Below are positions 7,241 through 13,406 of a stretch of DNA of 13,406 nt, piece by piece. This stretch comes from JACDDK01 sp035689095 (GTDB lineage Bacteria > Actinomycetota > Rubrobacteria > Rubrobacterales > Rubrobacteraceae): contig DASSMB010000169.1 in NCBI GenBank assembly GCA_035689095.1, forward strand, positions 1-13,406, written 5' to 3'. The notes under the pieces were generated by a model. It saw only the letters and a program-made list of their open reading frames with translations, was not told the origin of the DNA and searched no databases. Each line of letters opens with the position of its first letter. Position 1 is the stretch's first letter. The position numbers and the translations under genes are program-made.

Positions 7241-8538
7241 GGCATGTCCTCGTAGGCGTGCTCGTCTCCGTCGGCGCTCTTTCCGGCCTTCTCCGAGATG
7301 ACCAGCAGAAGCCCCGTCAGGATGAAGTTGCCGACGACCGAGGAGCCCCCGTAGGAGATAAAGGGCAGCGTTATGCCGGTGAGCGGTATCGCCTTCGTCA
7401 CCCCGCCGACGATGATGAGCGTCTGAAGGGCGAACATGGCCGTCAGCCCGAAGGCCAGGAGCTTCGAGGCGTCGTCGGTGGCTAGAAGAGATATTTTGGT
7501 CCCCCGGTACACGAACACGAGGAAGGCCAGCAGTACCGCTGTCGCTCCCAGCAGCCCCAGCTCGCTGGCTATCGCGGAGAAGATAAAGTCCGTCTGCACC
7601 TCCGGGATGGTCTGGGCGAATCCCGCGCCGAGCCCCGTGCCGGTCAGGCCGCCCTCGGCGATGTTGAAGAGGCTCTGGACGATCTGGAACCCGCCGCCGT
7701 TCGGGTCCTTCCACGGGTCCAGCCATGTCTCGACCCGAACCTGGACGTGACCGAACAGCAGGTACGAGGCGTAGGAGCCGACGCAGAAGAGCAGCCCGCC
7801 GAGGATGACGTAGGCGATCCTGCCGGTCGCCACATAGAGCATCAGGAGCGGCACGGCGAAGAACAGGAGACTGCTGCCGAGGTCTTTTTCGAAGACCAGC
7901 AGGCCCAAAGAGGCAGCCCACACGAACGCGACCGGTCCGAAGTACTTGAGCGTCGGGATCTGGACTCCGAGGAAGCTGCGGCTGGTGGCCGCGAGCAGGT
8001 CACGCTTCTCCGCCAGATAGCCGGCGAAGAAAATTATGAGGGCGAGGCGGGCGAACTCCGAGGGCTGGAAGCTGATCGGCCCGACCCTCAGCCAGAGCTG
8101 CGCGCCGTTGACCTCGTAGCCGAAGAAGATCGTCGAGGCTATTAGGACGACGGCGGCGAGCGCGAAGAGGTACTTGTAGTCGAAGAGGCGCCCGTAGTTG
8201 CGGAAGAAAAGCACGATAAACAACAGGGTGCCGCTGCCGATAAGGATCCAGACGGCCTGCGTGGTAGCCAGGTTCTCCACATCCGGCACGTCGTAGGTGA
8301 GCCGGAAGATCATGACGAGCCCGATCCCGGTGAGTAGCGTCACTATCGGCAACAGGAGTACGTCCGAATGCGGCAGGAATAGCCTGACGGCCAGGTAGAG
8401 CGCGAAGAGCGTCCCCGCGTAGTAGGCGCCGTAGATGAGCGGCGGGCTCGTGGCTTCCTGGACGAAGATAAGGGTCGCGAACCCCAGGGTGGTGATAGCG
8501 AGGGCGAGGATCATCGGCATGGTGGCGCGCTGGGTCAT
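7237..8538 (-). CDS. rodA: SEDS-family peptidoglycan glycosyltransferase (RodA/FtsW type)
   Basis: 433 residues. The ATG is preceded by AGAGG about nine bases away and lies 10 bases after the pstP stop. The protein is strongly hydrophobic with about 10-12 membrane helices. SEDS signatures are present: QPSEFARLALI (158-168), FEKDLGSSLLFF (216-227), the extracytoplasmic loop IPEVQTDFIFSAIASELGLLG (311-331) and LPFISYGGSS (391-400). D317 in TDFIF corresponds to the aspartate reported as essential in RodA/FtsW enzymes. These proteins polymerise lipid II into glycan strands with a cognate class B PBP, here the overlapping pbpA. RodA and FtsW are hard to separate by sequence; I choose rodA from the pstP-rodA-pbpA gene order known in actinobacteria. 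A short charged C-terminal tail (416-433) faces the cytoplasm. Confidence 0.94.
   Translation of the reverse strand: MTQRATMPMILALAITTLGFATLIFVQEATSPPLIYGAYYAGTLFALYLAVRLFLPHSDVLLLPIVTLLTGIGLVMIFRLTYDVPDVENLATTQAVWILIGSGTLLFIVLFFRNYGRLFDYKYLFALAAVVLIASTIFFGYEVNGAQLWLRVGPISFQPSEFARLALIIFFAGYLAEKRDLLAATSRSFLGVQIPTLKYFGPVAFVWAASLGLLVFEKDLGSSLLFFAVPLLMLYVATGRIAYVILGGLLFCVGSYASYLLFGHVQVRVETWLDPWKDPNGGGFQIVQSLFNIAEGGLTGTGLGAGFAQTIPEVQTDFIFSAIASELGLLGATAVLLAFLVFVYRGTKISLLATDDASKLLAFGLTAMFALQTLIIVGGVTKAIPLTGITLPFISYGGSSVVGNFILTGLLLVISEKAGKSADGDEHAYEDMP
7248..7251 (-). promoter_or_regulatory. Ribosome-binding site deciding the TTG start of pbpA
   Basis: On the minus strand GAGG lies seven bases before the TTG at 7240-7238, inside the last codons of the SEDS gene. 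It supports the short (477-residue) model of pbpA over the long open frame that runs back into the SEDS gene. Confidence 0.5.
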
Positions 8539-8548
8539 ATCTTGGCCT

Positions 8549-9739
8549 CTAGCTCCTGAGATCCCGCAGGATCTTCTCGGTCTCGTCGCGCGTGTAGAGC
8601 TTGTGCTCCGTGACGTTGTCCCGGTAGGGAGCTTTTATCTCGGATTCCTTTATGTTCGTCCGGCGCCACTCCTCGTTGAGATGTATCCCGAGTGGCGCAT
8701 ACGGCAGCCCTCTGTACGCCACGACCTCGCCCCCGTCGAGGTCCAGGAAGTACCGGCTGCTGCCCCACAGATAGACAGGGGCCAGCGCTATTAGCACCAC
8801 GAGCACTATCGCCAGCGCCCGCGTCAGGTTTCCCGCCGTGCGGGTGAACCCTTCCCTCGGCCCTTTTCTGCGTCTCTTGGCAGCGCTCTTGGCAGCATCC
8901 CGGCGCTCCCTGCGCGATGGAGTTTTTTCACGGGGCGGCTCCGGGGACCTCGTCACGTCCTCCGGGGCGGAGACGGCCTGCATCTCCTGGGTGCCGGAGC
9001 GCTCCTCCTGGGGGCTCTGCTTCCTGACGTCCACGACGATGACGGTGATGTTGTCCGTGCCGCCGGCTTCGAGGGCCGCTGTCAGCAGGCGCCGGGCGGG
9101 TGTCTCCGGCTCATCCGGGGCGGCTATCAGGATCTCACGGATGCGGTCCTCCGGGACCATGTCCGAGAGCCCATCGGAGCACAGGATTATCCGGTCATTC
9201 GCCCTGACTGAGAGCGTCGAGGTGTCCACCTCAACATCTTCGTCGGCCCCGATGGCGCGGGTGATGAGGTTCCTCTGCGGATGGTTGGACGCCTGCGCGC
9301 GGGTCAGGTCCCCGCTGCGGACCAGTTCCGCGACGAGCGAGTGGTCCTCGGTGACCGGCTTGAGGTCTCCGTCGCGCAGCAGGTAGGCCCGCGAGTCCCC
9401 GACGTGGGCGATCTCCGCGACCGGGTCCCGCTGGGTGCCGGAGAACCGCGCCGCGACGACGGTCGTGCCCATCCCGGAGAGCCTCTCGTCGTTGTGAGCG
9501 GCTTCGAGGATGCGGCGGTTCGCCTCTCGGACGGCCTCCTCGAAAGAGTCTCCCGGCTCCATCTCCCTCAGCACGTCTACGGTGATGGAACTCGCGACCT
9601 CTCCGGCCTCGAAGCCGCCGATGCCGTCGGCGACGGCGAAGAGCGTCTCGTCCTTGCCGTCTCCTACGAGCAGCGAGTCTTCATTGTTCTTGCGGACCTT
9701 ACCCGCGTCCGTCACACCGAAGTGTTCCAGGAACAGCAT
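8549..9739 (-). CDS. pstP: PP2C-type Ser/Thr protein phosphatase PstP, membrane anchored
   Basis: 396 residues. The ATG is preceded by CCGGAGCG and lies 9 bases after the fhaB stop. The PPM/PP2C domain spans about 5-240: KNNEDS with D21, ADGIGG with D38-G39, GMGTTVVAA (89-97), AHVGDSRAYLLRDG (111-124), TEDHSL, CSDGLSDMV with D189, and TDNITVIVV with D229. These provide the metal-binding acidic residues of the family. A basic, Pro/Glu/Lys/Arg-rich linker (241-304) leads to one membrane helix (about 306-326). About 70 extracytoplasmic residues follow, with a DLDGGEVVAYRGLPY stretch. It removes phosphate from PknB and other kinases and their targets. The outside domain appears shorter than that of the mycobacterial enzyme. 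Confidence 0.95.
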   Translation of the reverse strand: MLFLEHFGVTDAGKVRKNNEDSLLVGDGKDETLFAVADGIGGFEAGEVASSITVDVLREMEPGDSFEEAVREANRRILEAAHNDERLSGMGTTVVAARFSGTQRDPVAEIAHVGDSRAYLLRDGDLKPVTEDHSLVAELVRSGDLTRAQASNHPQRNLITRAIGADEDVEVDTSTLSVRANDRIILCSDGLSDMVPEDRIREILIAAPDEPETPARRLLTAALEAGGTDNITVIVVDVRKQSPQEERSGTQEMQAVSAPEDVTRSPEPPREKTPSRRERRDAAKSAAKRRRKGPREGFTRTAGNLTRALAIVLVVLIALAPVYLWGSSRYFLDLDGGEVVAYRGLPYAPLGIHLNEEWRRTNIKESEIKAPYRDNVTEHKLYTRDETEKILRDLRS

Positions 9740-9748
9740 CGCTCCGGC

Positions 9749-10246
9749 TTATTCCTCGTACCTGAAGGTCGTGGACCCAACCTTCACCTTGTCTCCCGAG
9801 CGCAGCGGCGTGGCTCCCACGGTCTTTCGCCCGTTGACGAAGGTGCCGTTCGTGGAACCCACGTCCTCCACGTACAGGAGGCCGCCGTGCCGGGTGAGCA
9901 TCGCATGTTTCCCGGAGGCGAAGTCGTCGCTCTTGAGCACTATGTCGCTGGCGGAGGAGCGCCCGAGGCTCGTGGTCCCGCTGTCTATCGGGAAACGGGT
10001 GCGCGGCGCGATGATGGCCGAGTCCTCGACGATCAACTCCGCGACCGGATCTTTCCCCGGTGGCGGCACGTAAGCCCCGCGTCCGTTCCGCCCCGCGCCT
10101 CTGCTGGAGCCGGGCTCGTATGACTCGTCGTCCGGGATGTCGCGCAGGTCCCCGACGCCGCGGCGCACCACGGCATAGATGAACGCGAAGAGCAGCAAGA
10201 GCAGCAGAGCCTTCGCCGCGAGAAGCGGCACCTGCAACTCCAGCAT
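9749..10246 (-). CDS. fhaB: FHA-domain membrane protein FhaB (FipA-like)
   Basis: 165 residues. Its ATG follows the fhaA stop with no gap (TAGATG), and a GGGAG inside the end of fhaA serves as ribosome-binding site. An N-terminal membrane helix (about 8-28, ALLLLLLFAFIYAVV) is followed by a Gly/Arg-rich linker and a C-terminal FHA domain (about 90-160). The FHA domain carries the phosphothreonine-binding signatures SLGRSSASDIVL, SGKHAML and DVGSTNGTFVNG. FHA domains dock onto phosphothreonine; in mycobacteria this protein links PknA/PknB signalling to the division and elongation machinery. The close coupling to fhaA and pstP supports the same role here. Confidence 0.93.
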   Translation of the reverse strand: MLELQVPLLAAKALLLLLLFAFIYAVVRRGVGDLRDIPDDESYEPGSSRGAGRNGRGAYVPPPGKDPVAELIVEDSAIIAPRTRFPIDSGTTSLGRSSASDIVLKSDDFASGKHAMLTRHGGLLYVEDVGSTNGTFVNGRKTVGATPLRSGDKVKVGSTTFRYEE

Positions 10247-11134
10247 CTAACGGCTCCCGGAGGTCCGGTTCTGCCGGGACGTGACTCCACCGGGTTCGCC
10301 GGGTTGCTCTCCGCCGGGTCGGCCCCCGCCGGGGCTGTCGCTGTCGCGACGGACGAAGCGGGCCGTGCTCTGGCCAAACGTCAGCTCGTCTCCGTTGTCT
10401 ATGCGCTCGCGGTCTATGGGAGCGCCGTCCAGGAGCGTGCCGTTGGTGGAGCCGAGGTCCTCGATTATGAAGCCGTTGTGGGCTCGCAGGAGCCGGGCAT
10501 GCTTGCGGGAGACGTTCGGGTCGTTGATGGTGATGTCGTTCTCCTCGGAGCGTCCGATGCTCCATGGACCCGGTCCGTCGAGCGGGTGCGGCTTGCCGTC
10601 CAGCACCAGTTCGACCACCTCCCGCGCCAGCCCTTGCTTCCGGGCGTCCTCGGCTGAGATGGCCGCCGTCCCCTCGATGTTTTGCTCTTCCTCGCCGGTG
10701 TCCGTGCGGAAGATGCGCGTCTGGCCCGAGGTGTCCTGGGGCGCGCCCTTCTCGCGGGGGCCGGAGCCGCCGGTAAGCTTGGCGGTGACGCCGAACTCAC
10801 CGAAGCGCAGGGACTCTTCGGTCTCGAAGCGTATCCTCGGGGGACTCATCAGATGGTAGCTCTTGTTCTGCGCGTGGGTGGAGGCGTATTGGATCAACTC
10901 GTCCCGGAGCGAGTCCTTGTAGGCCTGGATGGACTCCGTGTCCGCCTGGGAGAGGTGGATGGTAAAGTCGTTGGGCGCGTAGGTGCGCGATATCGAGACC
11001 ATCCGGTTCTCATCCATCTGCTTGGTGAGCCCCTTGGCGATCTCCACGGGATGGATCTGACGCCGGAATGCCCGGCCGAAGACGCCCTCTACGAGCGACT
11101 CCATCCTCTTCTCTATCTGCTTGAGGAACCCCAA
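10247..11134 (-). CDS. fhaA: FHA-domain protein with DUF3662, FhaA
   Basis: 295 residues from a TTG at 11132-11134, seven bases after the upstream kinase stop. The start is weak (a GAG is the best purine run), but the resulting N-terminus MGFLKQIEKRMESLVEGVFG aligns with how this family begins. The DUF3662 domain (about 1-125) contains the family-style region IHPVEIAKGLTKQMD. A linker rich in Thr/Glu/Gln (126-170) precedes the FHA domain (about 173-262), which has WSIGRSEENDITI, NVSRKHARL and EDLGSTNGTLLDG. A Gly/Pro-rich tail (266-295) carries on past the FHA fold. In mycobacteria FhaA binds phosphorylated MviN/MurJ-type partners and regulates peptidoglycan synthesis. It is a soluble cytoplasmic adaptor. 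Its position directly after the leading kinase makes it a likely substrate or reader of that kinase. Confidence 0.94.
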   Translation of the reverse strand: MGFLKQIEKRMESLVEGVFGRAFRRQIHPVEIAKGLTKQMDENRMVSISRTYAPNDFTIHLSQADTESIQAYKDSLRDELIQYASTHAQNKSYHLMSPPRIRFETEESLRFGEFGVTAKLTGGSGPREKGAPQDTSGQTRIFRTDTGEEEQNIEGTAAISAEDARKQGLAREVVELVLDGKPHPLDGPGPWSIGRSEENDITINDPNVSRKHARLLRAHNGFIIEDLGSTNGTLLDGAPIDRERIDNGDELTFGQSTARFVRRDSDSPGGGRPGGEQPGEPGGVTSRQNRTSGSR

Positions 11135-11141
11135 AGAGACT

Positions 11142-12749
11142 CTAACCTCTCACGCGCGAACCGAGATACCGTACCACCCCGTATATTATAGACGCCAGAC
11201 CGAGGGAAGTCATAGCCTCCATCAGGGAGTTGCGCGAGGTCGAGATGACGAGCGCGTACGCGAGCGCTCCTCCCCCGGCCGCGAGCACGAGCCCGGTAGC
11301 CCACCGTCCCGTCCATTCCGCGACCGAGACCACCCCGGCCATCGCAGCCCAGAGCATCGCTAGCGCCGGAAGCGGCGGATACGCCTGCAGTATGTCCTGC
11401 CCCCTCTGTATGAGTTCCATCGGGGCGAGCGCCCCCGGCACTTTCTGGAACGGGACGCCGAAGTAGGGGAGCACTCCGTCTCCAATGGTCAGGTCGTAGC
11501 AGATGAGCGTGGCGGCGCCCATGGCCGCGGAGACGCACGCGCCCACGGGACGCATGAGATACCCGAAGAGCAGCGGCAGACCGGCTCCGAGCCCGACGAG
11601 GGCGAGTGGGATGGCGAGGACGGGACCGAGCGGACACCGGCTCGCGCTCCTTGATGAGCCGGTACCGGCGATCCAGAGCCCCCCAAGCATCGGGACGAGC
11701 AGCGAGAACCCGAGCCCCACCCCATTTTTGAACAGCAGCACCGCCAGCGCGACCACGAGCCCCAACGCCGCCAGACGCGGCAGGAGGAAGCCCGCAACGC
11801 CCAGACCCGCCGCAATGCCTACGGCCTGCGCGCCGTTCTGTAGCAGGAGGTCCGTGCCGAGCTGGTAGCCGAGCCAGCTGGCCGCCAGTCCATTCGCCAG
11901 CCTGAGCGCCTGCTCCGGCAGACTGCCCGCGACCCGGCGTTCTTCTCTGGTTGGCTTCTTGTTCGGTTTCGGGGCGCTCGCCTTGGAGGGATACGGAGCG
12001 GGGGCGCGGCGCCCGGTCAGGAGCTTGAGGGCGGCCCAGGCGCTCTGCGGGCGGTGAGCCGGGTTCGGGGAGGTCGCCCGGTCTATGAACTCTCTCAGGC
12101 GCCTGGGAGGTTCCTGCGGCTGGTAGGCCAGAAGGGTGCGGGCGGTCGCGCCGACGGCATAGATATCGGAGAGGACGCTCGGGTCGGCTCCGTCCATGAT
12201 CTCCGGCGCGATATATCCCGGCGTCCCGACGGCGTAGCCGATGCGAGTCAGGCGCGTGTCGCCAGCCCGGTAGGCGACCCCGAAGTCCGTCAGCTTCACG
12301 CGGCCCCGGCCGTCCACGAGGGCGTTCTGGGGCTTTATGTCACGGTGGATGATGCCCTGGGCATGGGCGTAGACCAGGGCTTCGAGGACCTGGGCCAGGG
12401 CGTTGATGACCTGGTTCACGTCGTAGTCGCGGGCGGCCTCGTCCAGGGGCAGGCCCCGGACGTACTCGGTGACCAGGTAGATCTCGGTGTCCCCGGGGAT
12501 CACCTCTATGGTCTCGACGATGTTCTTGTGGCGCAGACCCTCGGCGATCTGACCCTCCCGCATCGCCCGCGAGCGTTCCTGGGAAGAGTAGATAGGGATG
12601 ATCTTGATCGCCACGTCATTGCCGCGGGACCCGAAGGTGAAGGAGCCGCCGAAGGAGCGAGCCCGCCACACGGTGGCGAACCCGCCGCGACCTACCATCT
12701 CGGCCAGAGCGTATCGGCCCTGGCCCTCGATGTAGCGTGTCTCGGCCAT
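11142..12749 (-). CDS. Ser/Thr protein kinase fused to a polytopic membrane domain
   Basis: 535 residues with ATG start and no Shine-Dalgarno sequence. The Hanks-type kinase (about 10-245) appears active: glycine loop GRGGFATV (20-27), K49 in VAIKII, HRDIKPQN with D137, DFG with D155, and APE at 181-183. A Gly/Phe-rich insertion (SFGGSFTFGSRGND) separates the glycine loop from K49, and the C-lobe is short. A Lys/Pro-rich linker (247-272) leads to a membrane half (about 280-535) with roughly seven or eight hydrophobic helices and a 40-residue loop (about 419-460, LTIGDGVLPYFGVPFQKVPG) that could be exposed outside. There are no PASTA repeats. It is the first gene of the operon, seven bases before fhaA, where a mycobacterial-type cluster would begin with fhaA itself. 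I infer that it is a membrane sensor kinase feeding FhaA, FhaB and the wall synthases. It could stand in for PknA functionally but is not built like PknA. Confidence 0.92.
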   Translation of the reverse strand: MAETRYIEGQGRYALAEMVGRGGFATVWRARSFGGSFTFGSRGNDVAIKIIPIYSSQERSRAMREGQIAEGLRHKNIVETIEVIPGDTEIYLVTEYVRGLPLDEAARDYDVNQVINALAQVLEALVYAHAQGIIHRDIKPQNALVDGRGRVKLTDFGVAYRAGDTRLTRIGYAVGTPGYIAPEIMDGADPSVLSDIYAVGATARTLLAYQPQEPPRRLREFIDRATSPNPAHRPQSAWAALKLLTGRRAPAPYPSKASAPKPNKKPTREERRVAGSLPEQALRLANGLAASWLGYQLGTDLLLQNGAQAVGIAAGLGVAGFLLPRLAALGLVVALAVLLFKNGVGLGFSLLVPMLGGLWIAGTGSSRSASRCPLGPVLAIPLALVGLGAGLPLLFGYLMRPVGACVSAAMGAATLICYDLTIGDGVLPYFGVPFQKVPGALAPMELIQRGQDILQAYPPLPALAMLWAAMAGVVSVAEWTGRWATGLVLAAGGGALAYALVISTSRNSLMEAMTSLGLASIIYGVVRYLGSRVRG

Positions 12750-12760
12750 GAATACAAGCT

Positions 12761-12788
12761 ATTGTATAGCCTTGCGCAACAACTTTAA
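12761..12788 (-). promoter_or_regulatory. Probable promoter of the seven-gene kinase/cell-wall operon
   Basis: On the minus strand the -10 is TACAAT (12761-12766, part of TATACAAT). TTAAAG (12783-12788) lies 16 bases upstream as a weak -35. The -10 ends 11 bases before the kinase ATG, and there is no ribosome-binding site, so transcription would begin only a few bases before the start codon (a near-leaderless mRNA). It is the only AT-rich stretch ahead of the operon. Confidence 0.5.
12772..12779. repeat. 8-bp palindrome TTGCGCAA in the operon promoter spacer
   Basis: TTGCGCAA is a perfect palindrome lying entirely between the proposed -35 and -10 of the operon promoter. It could be an operator half or simply chance; 8 bp alone is weak evidence. 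Confidence 0.3.
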
Positions 12789-12807
12789 CGATCCGGGCCA
12801 TCAGGCG

Positions 12808-12837
12808 TTAGCGACGAGCGGCGTTGCTTGGTACAAT
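12808..12837 (+). promoter_or_regulatory. Probable promoter of the tRNA-Leu gene
   Basis: TACAAT at 12832-12837 is a good -10. TTAGCG at 12808-12813 is a weak -35 at 18-base spacing. Transcription would begin near 12844, about 55 bases before the tRNA. It points away from the operon promoter, so the 149-base gap between the kinase gene and the tRNA holds a divergent promoter pair. Confidence 0.45.
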
Positions 12838-12857
12838 CCCTCAAGGTTTCAGACGGT

Positions 12858-12879
12858 TCCTGAAGGAAGTCCTGAAGGA
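12858..12879 (+). repeat. Two copies of TCCTGAAGGA, 12-base period, in the tRNA leader
   Basis: TCCTGAAGGA occurs at 12858-12867 and 12870-12879. Each copy is itself an inverted repeat (TCC-TGAA-GGA), and the first extends to TTCC-TGAA-GGAA. They lie between the tRNA promoter and the tRNA, in the part removed from the precursor. Purpose unknown. Confidence 0.5.
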
Positions 12880-12898
12880 GATACCGGAGGGTTCCTAC

Positions 12899-12982
12899 GG
12901 GCGAGTGGCGGAATTGGTAGACGCGCTAGGTTCAGGGTCTAGTGTCCGAGAGGACGTGGGGGTTCGAGTCCCCCCTCGCCCA
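12899..12982 (+). tRNA. tRNA-Leu, anticodon CAG
   Basis: 84 bases that fold as a complete class II tRNA. The acceptor stem is GGGCGAG (12899-12905) with CTCGCCC (12975-12981), seven perfect pairs, with discriminator A12982. The D arm is GCG/CGC with GG in the loop. The anticodon stem is CTAGG/TCTAG (one G-U) with loop TTCAGGG and anticodon CAG at 12933-12935. The long variable arm is GTCC-GAGA-GGAC. The T arm is GGGGG-TTCGAGT-CCCCC. The long variable arm and discriminator A are as expected for leucine. The 3' CCA is not encoded (the bases are ACA) and must be added by nucleotidyltransferase. Confidence 0.97.
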
Positions 12983-12994
12983 CAGTGTAGACGT

Positions 12995-13000
12995 AGGGGG
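12995..13000 (+). promoter_or_regulatory. Possible ribosome-binding site before the right-hand gene
   Basis: AGGGGG, only 13 bases after the tRNA, sits five bases before an in-frame ATA at 13006. It is the only purine-rich stretch upstream of the right-hand coding frame, which has no ATG, GTG or TTG where a start is expected. Confidence 0.3.
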
Positions 13001-13005
13001 TTTCG

Positions 13006-13406
13006 ATAGATCGCAGAGCCCAGAGACCCGCCTCCAGGAGTCGGCGCAGCCGCCCGTCTCCGGCGGCAAAGAGGCGCCCCAGCCAGCGGCGCGAGCGGGC
13101 GCTCCCCCCGTGGCTGACGCTTCTGGGTTCGATCTTTCTCCTGCTCGCCGCCGTCGCTTTTATCTTTTTTATCGCCCGCGGCTGCGTTGCTACCCAGGAA
13201 TCCACCCAGGTGCGCAAGTACGTCACCAGCTCCGCTAGCCTGCTGAGCGATTCTTCCAACGCCGGCAAGCAGGACCTCCAGAACACGCTCGCCAACGCCG
13301 GCGGCGACGCCAGCAAGCTCGACGGCGAGGCTCTCAGAAACGCTTCGGACAACGCGCAACTCCTCTACCAGCGGGCGCTGGACAACGACGAAGTGCCCCC
13401 GGAGTT
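13006..13406 (+). CDS. Single-pass membrane protein, N-terminal part, unusual start
   Basis: The frame runs open to the window edge (about 133 codons) with strongly GC-rich third positions. After stops at 12988-12990 and 12994-12996 it reads a very basic segment (QRPASRSRRSRPSP, then KRRPSQRRERALPP). A clear membrane helix follows (about 36-61, WLTLLGSIFLLLAAVAFIFF then IARG), and after it a Ser/Asn/Gln/Asp-rich helical region (KYVTSSASLLSDSSNAGKQD). The topology is type II: a cytoplasmic positive N-terminus with the remainder outside. No ATG, GTG or TTG occurs in this frame between the stop and the membrane helix; the next is a GTG at 13210, after the helix. ATA at 13006 follows AGGGGG at five bases and is my best, tentative start. 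A frameshift or base error in the first codons would explain it equally well. The family is not recognised. It is adjacent to tRNA-Leu, with only 23 bases between them if 13006 is the start. Confidence 0.6.
   Translation, partial: MDRRAQRPASRSRRSRPSPAAKRRPSQRRERALPPWLTLLGSIFLLLAAVAFIFFIARGCVATQESTQVRKYVTSSASLLSDSSNAGKQDLQNTLANAGGDASKLDGEALRNASDNAQLLYQRALDNDEVPPE

Noticed and set aside
7241..7921. Long in-frame N-terminal extension of pbpA within rodA
   Set aside because: The extension is in another frame of rodA and translates to Arg/Pro/Gly-rich noise; the membrane anchor and ribosome-binding site fit the TTG at 7240.
9281..10123. 280-codon plus-strand frame opposite pstP and fhaB
   Set aside because: Antisense shadow of two confidently identified genes, with no motif.
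12895..13359. Minus-strand open frames across the tRNA with endings such as GGTRTPTSSRTLDPEPS or GEGGLEPPRPLGH
   Set aside because: These are the familiar false proteins made by translating a tRNA-Leu gene in reverse; the plus-strand membrane protein is the real gene here.
1..13406. CRISPR array, insertion sequence or prophage
   Set aside because: No spaced repeats, no transposase or integrase motifs and no target-site duplications; although a tRNA is present, no partial tRNA repeat was seen elsewhere in the window.

Overview
The window is high-GC DNA with dense, mostly minus-strand genes, short or negative gene spacing and several GTG/TTG starts. A large part of it is the classic actinobacterial cell-wall and signalling cluster: two FHA proteins, a PP2C phosphatase, a SEDS glycosyltransferase, a class B penicillin-binding protein and the PASTA kinase PknB. 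Gene order and protein style fit a deep-branching actinobacterium such as Rubrobacter or a relative. That assignment is an inference from gene content, not a sequence match.

Layout. (1) 1-528: the 3' end of an unrecognised plus-strand gene. (2) 533-3390, minus strand: a two-gene unit. The first gene is an 841-residue protein that joins a helical and coiled-coil N-terminal half to a CPSF-like metallo-beta-lactamase/beta-CASP nuclease. The second is a 110-residue, probably winged-helix protein whose GTG start overlaps the nuclease stop codon. (3) 3539-3778: a small plus-strand orphan gene ending in a perfect, frame-changing 13-bp tandem duplication. (4) 3794-12749, minus strand: one compact seven-gene array, transcribed in the order kinase with a polytopic membrane domain, fhaA, fhaB, pstP, rodA-type SEDS gene, pbpA, pknB. 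Gaps range from an overlap of 3 bases to 18 bases. (5) 12750-12898: a divergent intergenic region with a probable promoter on each side. (6) 12899-12982: tRNA-Leu(CAG). (7) about 13006 to the right edge: the 5' part of a single-pass membrane protein gene whose frame has no ordinary start codon.

How the genes fit together. The SEDS protein polymerises glycan and the class B PBP cross-links it. PknB reads extracytoplasmic muropeptides or lipid II through four PASTA repeats and phosphorylates cytoplasmic partners. FhaA and FhaB bind phosphothreonine, and PstP reverses phosphorylation. In the Mycobacterium version of this cluster a second kinase, PknA, lies next to PknB. No such gene is present there in this window. 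Instead a different kinase, with a shortened C-lobe and about seven or eight membrane helices, opens the operon.

Most unusual items: the coiled-coil/beta-CASP nuclease with its coupled small partner and a long perfect hairpin at the domain junction; the polytopic membrane kinase heading the operon; near-leaderless promoter arrangements in front of that kinase and of pknB; the 13-bp duplication that changes a gene's C-terminus; and the missing canonical start of the right-hand gene.
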